Shown here: piece by piece, positions 1-13,039 of the stretch | Layout: every line of letters starts with the position of its first letter | Numbering within the stretch: the first letter of the stretch is position 1 | Assembly: GCA_037951105.1 (NCBI GenBank) | Contig: JBAMJV010008986.1 | Coordinates: 62,001-126,000 of the forward strand | From: Echinarachnius parma | Taxonomy: Eukaryota; Echinodermata; Echinoidea; Clypeasteroida; Echinarachniidae | Length of the DNA stretch: 64,000 nucleotides | Direction of reading: 5' to 3' | Notes under the pieces: model-generated | What the model saw: only the letters and a program-made list of their open reading frames with translations | Database searches by the model: none | Told to the model about the DNA's origin: nothing | Position numbers and translations under genes: made by a program

Positions 1-720
1 GTCAGATTTCCATAATTTCCATAAAGAAAACAAATGTGTTTCCCCTTACATAACCGTTTAAAAGAAGAGTAACGACTATGTGGATTATTTGTTATGAATT
101 ACACGAGTTATAATCACTAGTTTAACTTGTGACAATTTTTGGTTAAGAAACTCATACAGATGTTTTAAGGGAAACTTGACATGAAGTATACAATCTTTCA
201 ATAATCCTGTTTTCCTTGATAACTATTCTGCAATAAATCAGTTACCCAGATATATGATATCATGATGAATAGTGCATATCAAATCACTCATCATATTTGA
301 ATAATTTGAACATATTAAACAACATTTTTAAAATAAGGTATAGACTAATCCGTATTCTTCTACGGTATCAGGCGAACTATGCTGAACAAAAATCACATCA
401 TAATTCTATAATTTTAGATCCTGTCGCATAAAGAACAAATAGTGATAACTTTGTTATTTTACATACATAGATATGCAGATCATATCAAAAGGCAATACTG
501 CATAAAAAGTTTACTTTGCCAAGATTTGATGGTCAGAACATGCCTAGATTGCCACGATAACCGACAGTCGTTCTATTACATGTATATGGTGAACCGGTTT
601 TCCTTAATATTTTGTAATAAATCAGATACTCAGATGATGATTTCAATCCTGAAAAGTCAACAGGCGAATGTTGTGAAGTCATTGCAATAACGCAGTTAAA
701 TCTACATACTGTATATGTCA
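1..720. other. AT-rich stretch without a recognised gene
   Basis: I see no coding region, RNA gene or clear repeat here. The short open frames near 442-808 have no recognisable motif and overlap on opposite strands. Confidence 0.5.
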
Positions 721-2045
721 GTGGCGTAGACAGGTTCTTACACCTGGGGGGGGGGGGGGATGATTTGCCGTTCACCGGACCAAGACCAATTTTTCGAGAC
801 CAAGACAATTGCTTGAAAGTCCTCTCAGTGGGGGGGAGAAGGGGAGGGGGGATGTGAAGATGGTCGTGACCAGGCGGGCCGAAAGCAGTTTTTGATTTTT
901 TTTTTTTTTTGGGGGGGGGGGGGGGGCAAAACCTATGGGGGCTCAGGATTTTGTGTGTGTATATAGGGACTCATGCCCAACCACACTCACAGTGCTGCCA
1001 ACTTTGAGCCAGATGTGAGAGTGAGACATTGCAAGGATCGAAGCGACCAAGCCCGAGGGAGCGAAGTGACTGAGCGGGGAGAGGGTGTGGGAGGGCGTGT
1101 CCCCCCACGCTAGAGATATTTTGCATTTTTGGACTTGAAATTGTGCATTCTGGTGCTTAATAAATATGCACCTCAATACAGGGAGCGAAGTGACTGAGCG
1201 GGGGGAGGGTGTGGGAGGGGGGTGTCCCCCTCCCACGCTATGTGGGAGAGGGTGTCCCCCCTCCCACGCTAGGGAGATTTTGCATTTTTGGACTTGAAAT
1301 TGTGCATTCTGGGGCTTACCTAGATAGTAAATTCGGGCTTAACATTGACTGTATCTGGGAAAGCGTGTCATGATTTGATCGACCAGAAATTGTAAACATA
1401 TTTTCACGAAGAAAACAAATAGTTGACACATATGCACCCTAACACAAATATTGTATTTATATTTAGCATCATACACAGTTCCAACATCACCATATGCTAC
1501 ATTATGTATGATCCAACAACTTAGCCTATTGCCAAGAATGAGTCCCGAGGGGCGAAGCTACCGAGGGCCTAGGCAGAGCCAAATAGGGAGGGTTTGGGAG
1601 GGGTATCCCCCTCCCACGGAGAAGATATATATATATACTTGAAATGGTGCAATTTGGTGCACGTCACACAAGGAGCCAGCCTACACTGGAACTACGTGGC
1701 CCGGTATACAGAAACAAAATACTCACCACTGACAATACGCAAGTTACACAACAAACTGAGATAATCTGTTCGAGCGCGAAGCGCGCAGAAAAATTGAAAG
1801 TTGATGTATAAATTACCTTTTTAACGTTAGAATTAACAAGTCTTAGCTCATACAACTTATGTTTTCTTTCCCACTCGTATACAGCTACACACAAAAAAAA
1901 AATATCCTTCCCTCTTCCCTAAAACCTGGGGGGATGATTGTACATGTCATCCCCCCACCTTGTGAGCTGGGGGGGGGGGGGGGGGGGGAATGCACCCCCC
2001 TCATTCCCCCCCCCCCCCCCCCCCCCCCCCGTTGTCTACGCCCCT
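721..2045. repeat. G/C-rich hairpin repeat cluster with homopolymer runs
   Basis: Three related units lie near 1035-1140, 1180-1320 and 1540-1665. Each has a purine-rich head (GAGCGAAGTGACTGAGCGG or a variant), a hairpin of the type GGGAGGGGTGTCCCCCTCCC, and the tail TTTTGCATTTTTGGACTTGA. A similar unit occurs near 54095. G and C runs lie at 747-760, 911-927, 1969-1988 and 2006-2030. Proline- or glycine-rich open frames here are by-products of the runs. Confidence 0.6.
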
Positions 2046-2176
2046 GGTATAGGTAGAGGACGTCAAGTCATAATAATTCTCTTCATTTGTCAATTAATGA
2101 TTGGATATGTTACAGTGTTAATCTATTCACCCACAAATGTTTCTATTTCATGAAATGCATTAGTCTGTTTGTGCCA

Positions 2177-5100
2177 CTAGGCCTGATTCATACAAGGAGT
2201 TTGACCATCAGTCTGTTGATGACATGCACACATTGCTGTGCAACGTAATCCGGCCTTGTTGAATGTGCAACGTCTCATCCTACACTGTTTCTTGCATACA
2301 CAAGATATAATTGCTAGGCAACATTTCGGGATGGGGCTCAGTGACATCAGAACTGGCTGTAGTCTTGAATTAGTATGGCTCCATCCCATGTCTGTTGGCG
2401 CAGGAAGTTCAGGTATGGCACAATCAGAATTTCTCCAAACCATTGTTTGATAGTGTACCCCCATCAGATGGAAGCGAAGTGCATCACTTGTTGGAGACAT
2501 TGCTTCTGGCTTCCCAGTTTTAGAGAACAGTACATGTCTTACTGCATCAACAGAGTCTGTGTTGTAGATACCATATATTCGGCAGACAAATGACTCTGAA
2601 GATCGAATGGTCTCATCTGTTAGTTCACCGATTCCTAGGCCTTGGAGCAAATGGTGGTGCTTTTGGAAAACCTTCAACGATGACTTTTTGCTGTGATTCA
2701 CGAAGAAGGATGTGGTATCGCAACCAGTGAGGGCATGAATGGTAACAGACTTGCTGCTGACTCTTGTTGTAGGTTGCTAAAAACGGCATCGATTGGTATG
2801 TATTTCCGCCTCTTTGCTGTCCCAGACAACATCCATAGGTGTTTGCACTTTACATGTGGGAAGAAAGACACCAGAAGCACAAGAACATCAGTGTCCCTTG
2901 ATGCAACAACAACGGAATCAACTTGGCAGTGCACAGCATGTAACACCATCCTAGTATCAGCTTCCTCATGCGTGGCTATGAGTTGAGTCAAGTCAGTGGT
3001 TGTCTTTGATGACCTAGCTTCACGTTCCTCTTTGAATCCACCAGCAACAACAATTTCTTTATCATCGGGAGCCTGGGAGCAAAGCTCCTCTGATAAGAAC
3101 TGTGCGAGATCAGCCTTGTTGTCGGGAAGAGCCAAAAAGTCATTCCACTTCTTTGGAAGGGGCACATCTCGACCTTCAACAACACGTCTGATTGGTTGCG
3201 CTGCTTTGGTACGTCTCGTCCTTGGGTCACCCTTGATTTTTTCGTCTCTGTACCTATCAAACACAACATCTATGCGCTGGAAGTGTGAACCTGCCTTCAG
3301 TACTGCTCGCACATATGTATCAGCAAAGTCCCCAAATGTCACTGCATTGTTAGGCTTTCCAAGAGCTACTACTAATGCCTATCCATCGATGATTAGGCAA
3401 GATGACGAGTCTTGAAGATCAAGAGATTCTGGACAGGTAACATCTTTGATAAGCTCATCTGCAAGAAGTGACTTGTTTCCAGTACGGAGTGTTCCATTCG
3501 TATTGGCAAGTGATATAGGAACTGGGAGGAGCTCATGCTTTAGAACAGCTGTTAAATCAACAGGCCGACCTGCCTCGTAAGCAGTTACAAGGCGTTGGAG
3601 CACATTTCTGTCTGCCTTCAAGATAGTTCGTTTGCCCTTGTCTTTGTCGCCTTTCGCCACTTCATACAACGATGCAAAAGTCTTGGCATTACTTTTGTGT
3701 AGAGGTGCATGGATTTGAACATCTGGCTTGTCAATTTGGTCATGTTCGTCGGGTACAACCATTCTCTCCTCTATGAATGCATTTAACTTTGCTTGTCCAA
3801 GTTCCTTTGCATGGAGTAAAGACTGTTGGATATCCTCTGTTGCTAAGTCTTTTGTCACCAGATTTTGCAAGGAGCCAGGTGAAACGGAGGCAAACATATT
3901 GAATCCCTTGAAAGCAGTTACCAATGTCATTTCATCATCGTTGTCTCGCTTTTGCCTTGCTTTGGTAGCTTCATTGTGAAGTCGATTACTGCCAGGATGG
4001 TGGTTGTACATGTCATACGTTTCAGCCGCTACTTTTGTCTTCAGATTGAAGGAGAGAGCCCATCTACACAGTGCTGATGATGTCTTTGTGATGCCAATTA
4101 TTCCACCTGCTTTCTTTCCAGTACCGTTTATCCTCTCCATTGCTTGGTCCGGATCTACTTGGTTGAACTTTTGGAGGGAACGTTTGACAACAAAATTGCC
4201 TTCTTGAAACTCAGACAACACTGGTTGTGGAAGCTGATGCATCTCAGCTACGTACACAGGACCCCATCTGGCATAGTTTAGGTGATCATACCGCATGAAG
4301 TAGGGCAACATCAATGTGAAGGAATGTAGATGGAGTTCCCAGATGCCTTCACGCTGTGCTCGTGTGAATTGGAGTAGAACCGATACCATTTCCATGTAGT
4401 TCCACCAGAAGACAAAGTTCACATCATCAGCTTTACTCCTAGTGAAGTCAGAAAGCAGTTTGTGAAACCGCTCTTGTTACAGACAAACTATCAGTTCCGC
4501 GATCCTTTCAGGGTTGGCAGACAGCTGGTAATGGTATGCGCTGTCTGATTCTGCTGCAAAGGAGAGCAACTCTGGCAGCAATAGCTGCCAGAGAGCTTGC
4601 AATGTAAGCTTGTGTGCTCTCATAGCCTTATTGTAGGCCTTTCCGTACAAGACCAGCTGCACAGCACCCTCTCCTAGCAGGCCACACTCCAGCCACACTT
4701 CAGCTAAACCAGATCCGGCCATGTGATCTCCGATAGTCTTAATGAAGTTCATTGATGTATGAAGTCCACCAAGGCGAGGGATCAATTTCTTCTTGTATTC
4801 TTTGACAGACCACTTCAGTTCCATGAGTTTGCAGAATAGAGCTTGGTCCACTGTGATGATTGTGTACTCCTGGCCCAAATGCGAGGCTATTGCCATGCAT
4901 CTCTTCACAACTGTGTTGAGTGTATCAAATTCATGGGCCGGGGCAAGAACCAATGGCATATATCCAATGCTTGTGTACTCTGGTTCCTCTGATGAAACCG
5001 ACTGATTGAAAACGGTCCAAGAAGGTTTTGATTCAGAATCTTGACGCTGCAAGAAGAAGGCCATGTCCGTCGCCTTGGCCTTTTTCACACTGTCAATATC

Positions 5101-6749
5101 TACTTCAGGCTCTGTGAACCAGTTCTTGTTGACAGGAGTGTTGAATTCTGGTTCGCTAGTTGAAGGATCGATGTTGACAGGATGCAGGATTTGCAGAGCA
5201 GAGTGTGGTTGGGCGATGGTTGGAGCATTGTGAGTTCTGCATCAGGTTGTTTCCCTCTTTGCCAGGCTGCCATTTGTGTTGCATGGAAAGTATTTTTTTC
5301 CATCGAGACTGGCGTCAAGGATGTCAATGTTGTCAGCAGTGAAGTGCACGAATTCGTTTGGCACCAGGTTTGTTGGAATGATAGCACCTGTTGCTTTGTC
5401 CATTGTATGCAGGGCGCTCTCAGCTAGGGACGTGTCTACTTGCAGGACCTGTTCATAACCTAACCAGTGCCCTGCCTTGTGAAATAACTCCACTAGATGT
5501 TTGGATCGTGTAGCTTGATGCAGAGTGTTGGCAAGCCCAATGTGATTGGGGGTCCATTTTTTGCCACCGCTGATACCGTACACTAGATCTTGAGCAACAC
5601 TGAGTACTTTGCTCTGAACAAGATTGTCGACTTCTTCCGTGCTTTCTCCTTCGAGTGTCATTTGGCCTCCAAAGAATATTCTCAGTAACATGTACAAGCT
5701 ATCTGGTATGCATGTACATTAATTGCATCATCTTCCCTTACAGAGAAACCTTTGTGACCAGGGGCTTCCACTATGTCACCTCGAGTCTTCAGAGCTACGT
5801 GGACAAGTGATAGGATGATATCGTCATCATGTACATTCAAGGGCAATGGTTCCTCTGCAGCCTCGTCAGATTCCTTCTTTTGAACAATTATAGAATGTTG
5901 ATATTTTCTGGGAATCATCATCAGTTTTCTCTCGGATACGCTCCTGTCGAGGGGTTTGAAAAAGTCGAACATGTCTCCTATCTGCGACTGTAGATTCTCC
6001 TTGAATGTTGATTTACGGCTAAGGTAAGATGGTGGAATTGGGGTAGAAGATTCTTCAGCAAGTTCCTTGTATCGTTCCCAGACATCATCTAACAGAAGAA
6101 CGTGTCCTTGATCTGCTGATTGCTGCAATTCCTTTCTCAGCCACACCATTGCTATGTCAGCATGGCCCGACTCCTGTTTTGTTTTAGTGACATATCTCAT
6201 GAAGGCGCTTAGACAGGCTAAGTGGTATTTGGTTTCAGCAGCAATTAAATCAATCACTCCAGCTAATCGGAGGCTAATCTTGTGGTCAAGAGAGGAAGCT
6301 TGAATTATCTGATCACTCATGTTCGTTGTTGTTATTGAAATCAACCGTGCTTTTGGAACATCAGTCTGGCAGAAAATGCATTGCTTCCAGTTTGTTGGTT
6401 CCTCATGTCGCCGCGATGAACACCGGCGCTCTCTTGTGCTACATTCTGCAACGTATTTGGACTCGTCCACCTGTGCTTGTTTGCTTTTATCTGTGAAATG
6501 ACCATAGCAAATTCTGTGCCACATGAGAGTTGTTGATTCAGCAGATTCCAAGACGTCATGAAGACGGTCAATCAAAACAGTGTTCTTAGAGTCTCGAAGT
6601 TTTCTTCTGGTTCTGGCAGCTTGTATAACTGTTGTGATTCCATGTTCGGTTGACTTGCTGAGGGGACTATCACTATGGGTCTGGCAGAATATGCACAAGT
6701 TGCTATCTACGGGTGATTGTCTCTTCAAAGTAACGACAGGATCCATCAT
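2177..6749 (-). pseudogene. Broken gene of a large repeated animal protein family (HEEADTR / GCDTTS type)
   Basis: Six consecutive minus-strand frames together give about 1,500 residues of one protein. In order they show a CxxC head (LCIFCQTHSDSP, repeated as QCIFCQTDVP), IPDSLYMLLRIFFGG, DMAFFLQRQDSESKPSW, a middle with GDHMAGSGL and AYNKAMRAHKLTLQALW, then KRTILKADRNVLQRLV, HEEADTRMVLHA followed by DTDVLVLL, TGCDTTSFF, and a Cys-rich tail ending near AGLRCTAMCAC. I recognise this set from many unnamed invertebrate and fish proteins that are repeated in genomes and probably belong to mobile elements; the HEEADTR...DTD...GCDTTS part resembles a PIN-like fold, which is inference. Breaks: frameshifts near 5705, 5290, 5095, 4450 and 2735, and an in-frame TAG at 3379-3381 where a Gln codon fits. 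The likely start is ATG at 6749, just inside the exon. No intact copy can be made from this locus as read. Confidence 0.8.
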
Positions 6750-6752
6750 AGT

Positions 6753-7145
6753 CTGTAAATCAAATACAAAACATTTTACCATTAATACATGGGCTGAATT
6801 ACAAAGCCAAATTAAATATGTTGACAGTATCGAGATGAATATTCTTTATGCTACACCGATGGTTGTGGTTAATCTAAGATCAACAACGTAATACAAATGA
6901 CTGTTGATTACTTTCAATATCCAAAATGACTTACGGTGGAATGACCGTGATTATTTTAATAAACGTTAATCTTTCATGAAAATATATGTTTGAGCAGTTG
7001 TAAGCAACCCCCTTCCCCAAATATATCAATACGAATATAAGCTGCTGCAGTAAGCACTTTCTTATCTAAGGAGTTATCATAAGAAAATTATCATCAAAAT
7101 AAGCAAGTTTTTAAAATAAAAGAATGTATTAAAATCCTATCTTAC
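6753..7145 (-). other. Probable 5' intron of the HEEADTR-family gene
   Basis: On the minus strand CCAG|GTAAG at 7146/7145 is a strong donor and TTTGATTTACAG|AC at 6753/6752 a strong acceptor, four bases upstream of the likely start codon at 6749. This implies an untranslated first exon upstream of 7146. Keeping an intron argues against a processed retrocopy. Exon 1's start is not visible. Confidence 0.5.
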
Positions 7146-7149
7146 CTGG

Positions 7150-7890
7150 ATAAGAAGGAGCAGCAATAAACAAGAGATCATGATTAGTAGAGATGAGTAA
7201 ATCACATCGCTGGGAAATACTGGGATGTTCCAAGTCCACGATCATCAACGGCAACGCATCCAAACGTATCACTGTTAAACACTTTTACCAATTCAAACAT
7301 GCAGTAATGTCCTTTTTGGAGACTTGTCAAGGTGACGAATACTCTCATGCCTGATTATTGAATTAACGCCGGTCAAAATTGATGGAATCTTAGTCGGGAA
7401 TTCCCTAAACTATGTGTAGTATGATAATTAAACTGCAGCTAATGTCATGAATACCTATTAATTTGCATTTATTGTAATCAGAAAGATTGTTGTTTAATCA
7501 TATAGAGGAAAAGAATGTTCTGGAAAGTTGTATTAAGACATGTAATTAGTTTTATGATACTCATAGAAAACATTTTTTATTTATTTATATTATATTATAT
7601 TTGTAAACAACACAAAAGTTTGGTCCAGGGACCCAGAGTTCAAAAGAAAGGTCACCGTTGTTTACCTTTTAATGTAGGGACTCAAGACTTACAAATTAAG
7701 GTCACATTTGTTTACATTCAAAGTTGTTTACTTGAGAGTATTAGGTCATGAGGTCATTGTCTATAATGCCTTTTGTTTTATTATTGTTTGTCATGGATAT
7801 AATAGAAGATTACAGATTAGCAGTGATTTGTTTACTGTGAGAATGAAGAACTTTAATGATATTTTTAGAAATGGAATATTCTAGTCTACA
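7150..7890. other. Non-coding stretch, nothing recognised
   Basis: AT-rich sequence that may include the promoter and first exon of the minus-strand gene that starts near 6749. I see no motif that fixes a transcription start. Confidence 0.4.
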
Positions 7891-7894
7891 ATGA

Positions 7895-8405
7895 AACAGT
7901 TTTAACCTTGTTCCTTGCAAGAAATACCATAACTATGAAATATGAAATATGCAAATTAGGTGGTCAAAACCTCAAAATTCTGCTTGGAAACCGAGCTAAT
8001 CGGATTCAGCATACTCAAATTATGTTTATAAGACCAGTTCCCAACTTTTCTAAAAGGGTACACTGCTGCAGTGCAGCTTGGTTTTCTAGCTATAATACGT
8101 TACAGAAAATATTTTTTTTAAAAATATTTTATCTAAAATGGCGGCCACTAATTTGCATATTCACCAACATCGTATACCATTAAATACATTGAAAATGTTT
8201 TAATCATGTTCCTTGCAAGAAATAACATAGATATGGACATTTCATTTGTTAGAATAGCTTGTCTAGTAGCAAAGTTGTTCACAAAACTAGATTATAGTAT
8301 GTCAGTGAGTGTCAATTTGGCGGCCATTTTGTTTATGCAAATTTGGTGGTCTTATAAGACCGGTTCCCGACTTTTACTAAAAAATGCTTCTAGGGCCTTA
8401 TAGAG
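7895..8405. repeat. Diverged tandem duplication, about 315 bp period
   Basis: TTCCTTGCAAGAAATA recurs at about 7911 and 8208; AAGACCAGTTCCCAACTTTT near 8030 pairs with AAGACCGGTTCCCGACTTTT near 8357. The segment between is conserved in pieces (GGTGGTC, GGCGGCCA). No coding signal. Confidence 0.6.
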
Positions 8406-8419
8406 AGCTCTTTTTCAGA

Positions 8420-11400
8420 AATCCGTCTAGACTATTGATGTCGGGTCGATATTATTAATGAGACACAAATATGACATCTCAATTTTGACGTCAAACCAAA
8501 ATCCTGCCAATGTCAGAATAGGCAGCAATGATTCAAGTCGGCTAATAGTCATTAAGTTGATGTTGAGCCGATGTCAATAATCCGACATAAATATGCCATC
8601 TTCAATATGACGTCGGGCTAATATCGCGCCGATGTTGGAACTGATACCAATTTAGGAGGTCGGTAAATGGTTGTAAAATTGATATCGGGCAGATGTTATT
8701 AATTAGACATCAATGTGACATTTTAAATATGATATCAGGCCGATACCTGCCGATGTAAGAACTTACAGCAATGTATAAACTCAGCAAATGGTCATTAAAT
8801 TGATGTTGCGGCGATGTCAATAATCCGACATGAATATGACATCTCCAATGTGACGTCGACCTAATATCGCGCCGATGTTGGAACTGGTATCAATTTAAGA
8901 GGTCGCTAAATGGTTGTAAAATTAATGTCCGGACAATGTTATTAATTGGACATCAATACAATATCTACAATACGATGTCAGGCCGATATCCCGCCGACGT
9001 AAGAACTTGCAGCAATCAAACAACTCGGCAAATGGTCATTAAATTGGAAATGTGCCGGTGTCAATGATTATACATGAATATGACATCCCAATGATGACGA
9101 CAAAGCGATATCCTGCCAATGTCAACATTTTGAAGGTTGGTACATGGTTGTAAAATCGATGTCGTACCAATACTATAAATTGAACATCAATATAACATCT
9201 CAATTATGACGTCACACCTGCCGATATCAGAATTGGCAGCAATGAAACGAGTCGGCAAATGGTCACTACATCGATATTGTGCCGATGTCAATAATCCGAC
9301 ATGATTCGTACATCATGAATATTACGGCACGCTAATATCGCGCCATGTGAATGTTGGAACAGTTTAACAGATTGGTTTTAAAATCGATATTAGGCCAATT
9401 TCATCAATTGGACCTAAATATTACATAACTTAAAAACATCGGCCTGTTATGAATTTTACAACGTTTTTCCGACTTCTTACTAGGCTACCAGTTCCAACAT
9501 CGTCGCGATTTTAGGCCGACGTCATATTTCAAATGTCATATTTATGTAGGATTAATAAGATCAGCCCAACATATATTTCACAACCTTTTACCGACCTGTT
9601 AATTTGATTTCAGTTCAGGTATCGGTGCGATATTGGCCCACGGTCATATTTTAGATGCTATATTTGTGTCCAATCAATAACATTGGCCCGACATCACTTT
9701 TACAACAGTTTACCGACTACTTAAAGTGCTATCAGATGCGACATCGGCGCAATATTGCCGCTGTGTCATATTTGAGTTGTCATAATTATGTCTAATTGAT
9801 GACATCGGTCTGACAGCAATGTTACGACCTTTTACCGAACTGTTAAATTGATATCAATTCCGACATCAGTGCGATTATTTCCCAACCTCAGTTTTCAGAT
9901 GTCGTATTTATGTTCGATTAATAAAATTGCCCCGACATGAATTTCACAACCTCTTACCGACCTCTTGAATTGTCTATAGTCCCAACATCGGCGCAATATT
10001 AGACCGACGTCGTTCATAAGATGTTATGTTCATGTCGGATTATTGACACCGGCACAACATCAATTTAATGACCATTTGCCGACTTTTTTCATTGCTGCCA
10101 ATTCTGACATCGGCAGGATATCGGTTTGACGTCATATTTGAGATGTCTTATAAGTTATATCGGGCCGACATAAATTTTACAACCATTTATTATACCGACC
10201 TCTTACATTGTTATATTATACAATATCGAACCGACGGCTTATTTGAGGTGTCATATTTAAGTCGGATTAATGACATCGAACCTACATGAATTTTACAACA
10301 TTTTACTGACCTCGTAAATTGCTACCAGTTCCAACATCGGCGCGATATTAGGTCGACGTTATATTTGAGATGTCATATTGATGTCCAATTAATAACATCG
10401 GCCCGACATCAATTTCACAACCATTAACTGATCTTTTTAATTGCTATTATTTCCGACATCGGCACAACTTTTGCACAACGTCTTATTTGAGATGTCATAT
10501 TTATGTCCGATTAATGACATTAGCCCGACATCAATTATACACCCTTTCACCGACCTCTTAAATTGGTATGATATATCAGCTCGACCTTAATTAGGATGTC
10601 ATATTTATGTCTGATTAATGACATCGGCAGGATATTAATTTGCCCGTTGCTGCCGGTTCTGTCATCGGCGAAATATATGTTTGACATAATATTCGAGGTG
10701 ACTAATGAATTACATCGGCCTGACATCATTTACCGAAGTCTTAAATTGCTAACCAGTTTTAATATCGGACCAACGTCATATTTGGGAACTTATATTTATG
10801 TCAGAGTAATGACATTGGCCCGACATCAATTTTACAACCTGTTTCAGACCACTTATATTGCTGCCAGTTCTGATATTCGCGCGATATTGGCTCGACGGTA
10901 TATTTGACATGTCATATGACGGAATATTGACATCGGAACACCATCAATTTGACGACAATTTGCCGACTGGTTTCATTACTGCCATCGGCAGGGTATGGTA
11001 TGACGTCGTATTCAAGATCTTATATTGATATCCAATTAATGACATCGGCCCGGCATCAATTTCCCAACCATTTACCACCCTTTCAAATTGCTACCAGTTC
11101 CAACATCGTCGCGATATTAGGCCGACGTCATGTTTTTGATGTCTTATTCATGTTGGATTATTGACATCAGCACAATATCAACGTAATGACTATTTGCCTA
11201 TTTGTTTCATTGCTACCAGTTCTGACTTTGGTGGGATATCGGCCGGACGTTATATTTCAGATGTCAGATTGAAGTCCAATTCAAAACAACGGCCCGAAAA
11301 AAAAATTACAACCATTTATAATGACCTCTTTAATTGCTACCAGTTCCAACATTGGCCCAATAACGGACTGACGTCATATTTGAGATGTCATATTCTTGTT

Positions 11401-11698
11401 GGTGTATTGACATCGGCCCGACATTAATTTTGCAACTCTTTACCGACCCCTTAAATTCCTATTAGTTTCGACATTGGCGCGATATTGGCACGACGTTTTA
11501 TTTGAGACGGCATTTTTATGTTAGCTTAATGACATCGGCCCGACATTGATTTACAACCATTCTCCAACTTATTTCATTGCTAAAACCTCCGACGTAAATT
11601 CGACATTGGTATAATGTTGGCGCGACGTCAGTTTGCCGACCGCGATCTTGCCGACCACTGCCGACATCGGCCCGACGTCAGCTTGCTTTCTGGGTGAT
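8420..11698. mobile_element. Foldback element made of inverted tandem arrays (type P)
   Basis: About 3.3 kb of diverged repeats with a unit near 180 bp that includes GATGTCGGGCCGATGT, TTAATTGGACATC, AATATGACATC and GAGGTCGGTAAATGGTTG. From about 8420 to 9400 the units run in one orientation; from about 9400 to 11690 they run in the opposite one, so the whole block can fold back. The right end (GACGTCAGCTTGCTTTCTGG) resembles the ends near 24617 and 28031. No transposase is visible. The left end lacks the clear terminal motif and may be truncated. Confidence 0.7.
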
Positions 11699-12304
11699 AT
11701 AGGGAAACAGTCAATTTAATACGTTGGGGCAGTAATTTGGGATGAAATTCCATATGACTACAAATGTACGATGGATATGGATTTCGTAAATTGTACAAGA
11801 AAAATCTACAAAGTACATGTATTTAAGTTATAATTTACCAAAAATGTATACAAACTTCACTGTCTATTTAATTGTATTCCAGTGTAGATTGAATTTTTAA
11901 AATAATAATGTATGCATAAGCCCCTTAAAAAGGTTTTACACACTTCAGTTTCACAGAATCAAATGTATTTTTGTAACATTTCGCTGTCGATCCTCCCCAA
12001 TATTCACCTTTACTGTACATACCCGGCTTTCATAATTATTACAAGTGAATTGTCATTGGGTAGATAATGGATTTTTCTTCTTCTGATACAATTTTCAACA
12101 GTTTATCTTCATTGTTAAATATAGTCGTCGTCGAAAAAATATGAACTTGAGAAAACCGTGATATGAGAGTCAAATACTGCGCATACCCCGTACTCATAAT
12201 GTTATGGGATTGCACTGTAACCCATCAATTTATATTATAATTTCAGGAAAACACTTTAAATTAATAAATTATATTTATTATTAATACGTTTATATTTGCA
12301 AGAT
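11699..12304. other. Non-coding stretch, nothing recognised
   Basis: AT-rich sequence with no open frame or repeat I can support. Confidence 0.4.
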
Positions 12305-12327
12305 TTGCAGGTGGCTAGCTGGGTAGC
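12305..12327 (-). repeat. Solo terminus of the foldback (CCCAGCTAGC) family
   Basis: CAGGTGGCTAGCTGGGTA here is identical to the right ends at 26749-26766 and about 28015-28032, but no array is attached. It may be left over after excision or deletion. Confidence 0.55.
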
Positions 12328-12595
12328 TCCATCCGTGAAACTTGATGTATACCTTTTGTTTCTCTTACAAGGAAACACGTAAGTATTTAACAATCATGTG
12401 AATTGAAAAATAGAATCAAAGGGGCATGACTTATGAAACAATACTCCAAATAAGGTTATACAAGATTTGAAGTAGTTTGGTGTAGTTCATGTCAACCTTC
12501 TGGTGGAAATGCCCATATATATGTACATCATTAAATGCAAGCATTATTTTTGGTCTAGTAGTAAATCTTTACTTCAGGTTAGATTCATGCGATAG

Positions 12596-12766
12596 CCGTT
12601 TGTACTTCCTCCGTGTTTATTTCATCAGGAACCAGTCCTTCCGAAGTCCTATTATCAACACAAACCGTGTAGGAGGAGTAGTTGTAGACATCTGTGGAAG
12701 CTCTTCATCTCTGAACTTCACCTCATGAGGGCGGGAGACATAGAAACCAACCCTGGACCTAATAAG
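12596..12766 (+). pseudogene. 2A-like peptide (GDIETNPGP), truncated reading frame
   Basis: An open frame from 12596 ends in LHLMRAGDIETNPGPNK and then TAA. It contains the D-x-E-x-N-P-G-P core of 2A peptides, which make the ribosome skip the bond between the last Gly and Pro. Such peptides are known in picornaviruses, and also at the N-terminus of CR1-like retrotransposons and NOD-like receptors of sea urchins. The preceding residues are basic and then hydrophobic, as usual. AA|GTAAAT at 12766 could be a splice donor just behind the motif, which would let the frame continue elsewhere. Otherwise this is a decayed fragment of a retrotransposon ORF. Which of the two applies is open. Confidence 0.6.
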
Positions 12767-12867
12767 TAAATACTTTACGTTGTTATTAATATTATTATAA
12801 ATAAGTGACACAATTTGTTACCGAAATGTAGTGTAGGATTTGAGATTCCGTTTGTTAGTTTGTGACC

Positions 12868-13035
12868 ATTAAAGGGATAGTTGAGTATTGGTCAAACTTA
12901 ACTTTAGTAACCAAAACCTGCACGATTACGATACAAACTAATAGTTATAACTTCACCATGCTCGAAAAGTATACACAATTACAAACGACAAAGTAAAACC
13001 CCTGTTATCATTCAAAAAGAGCCGTTACAACTCGA
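12868..13035 (+). mobile_element. MITE family B, truncated copy 1
   Basis: Starts TTAAAGGGATAGTTGAGTAT and contains AACCAAAACCTGCAC and AAAAAGAGCCGTTA, as in the longer copies at 14183, 18437 and 32241. The right part is missing. Confidence 0.7.
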
Positions 13036-13039
13036 AGTG

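Noticed and set aside
8420..11698. Centromeric satellite
   Set aside because: Units are too diverged and change orientation once; the arrangement is that of a foldback element.
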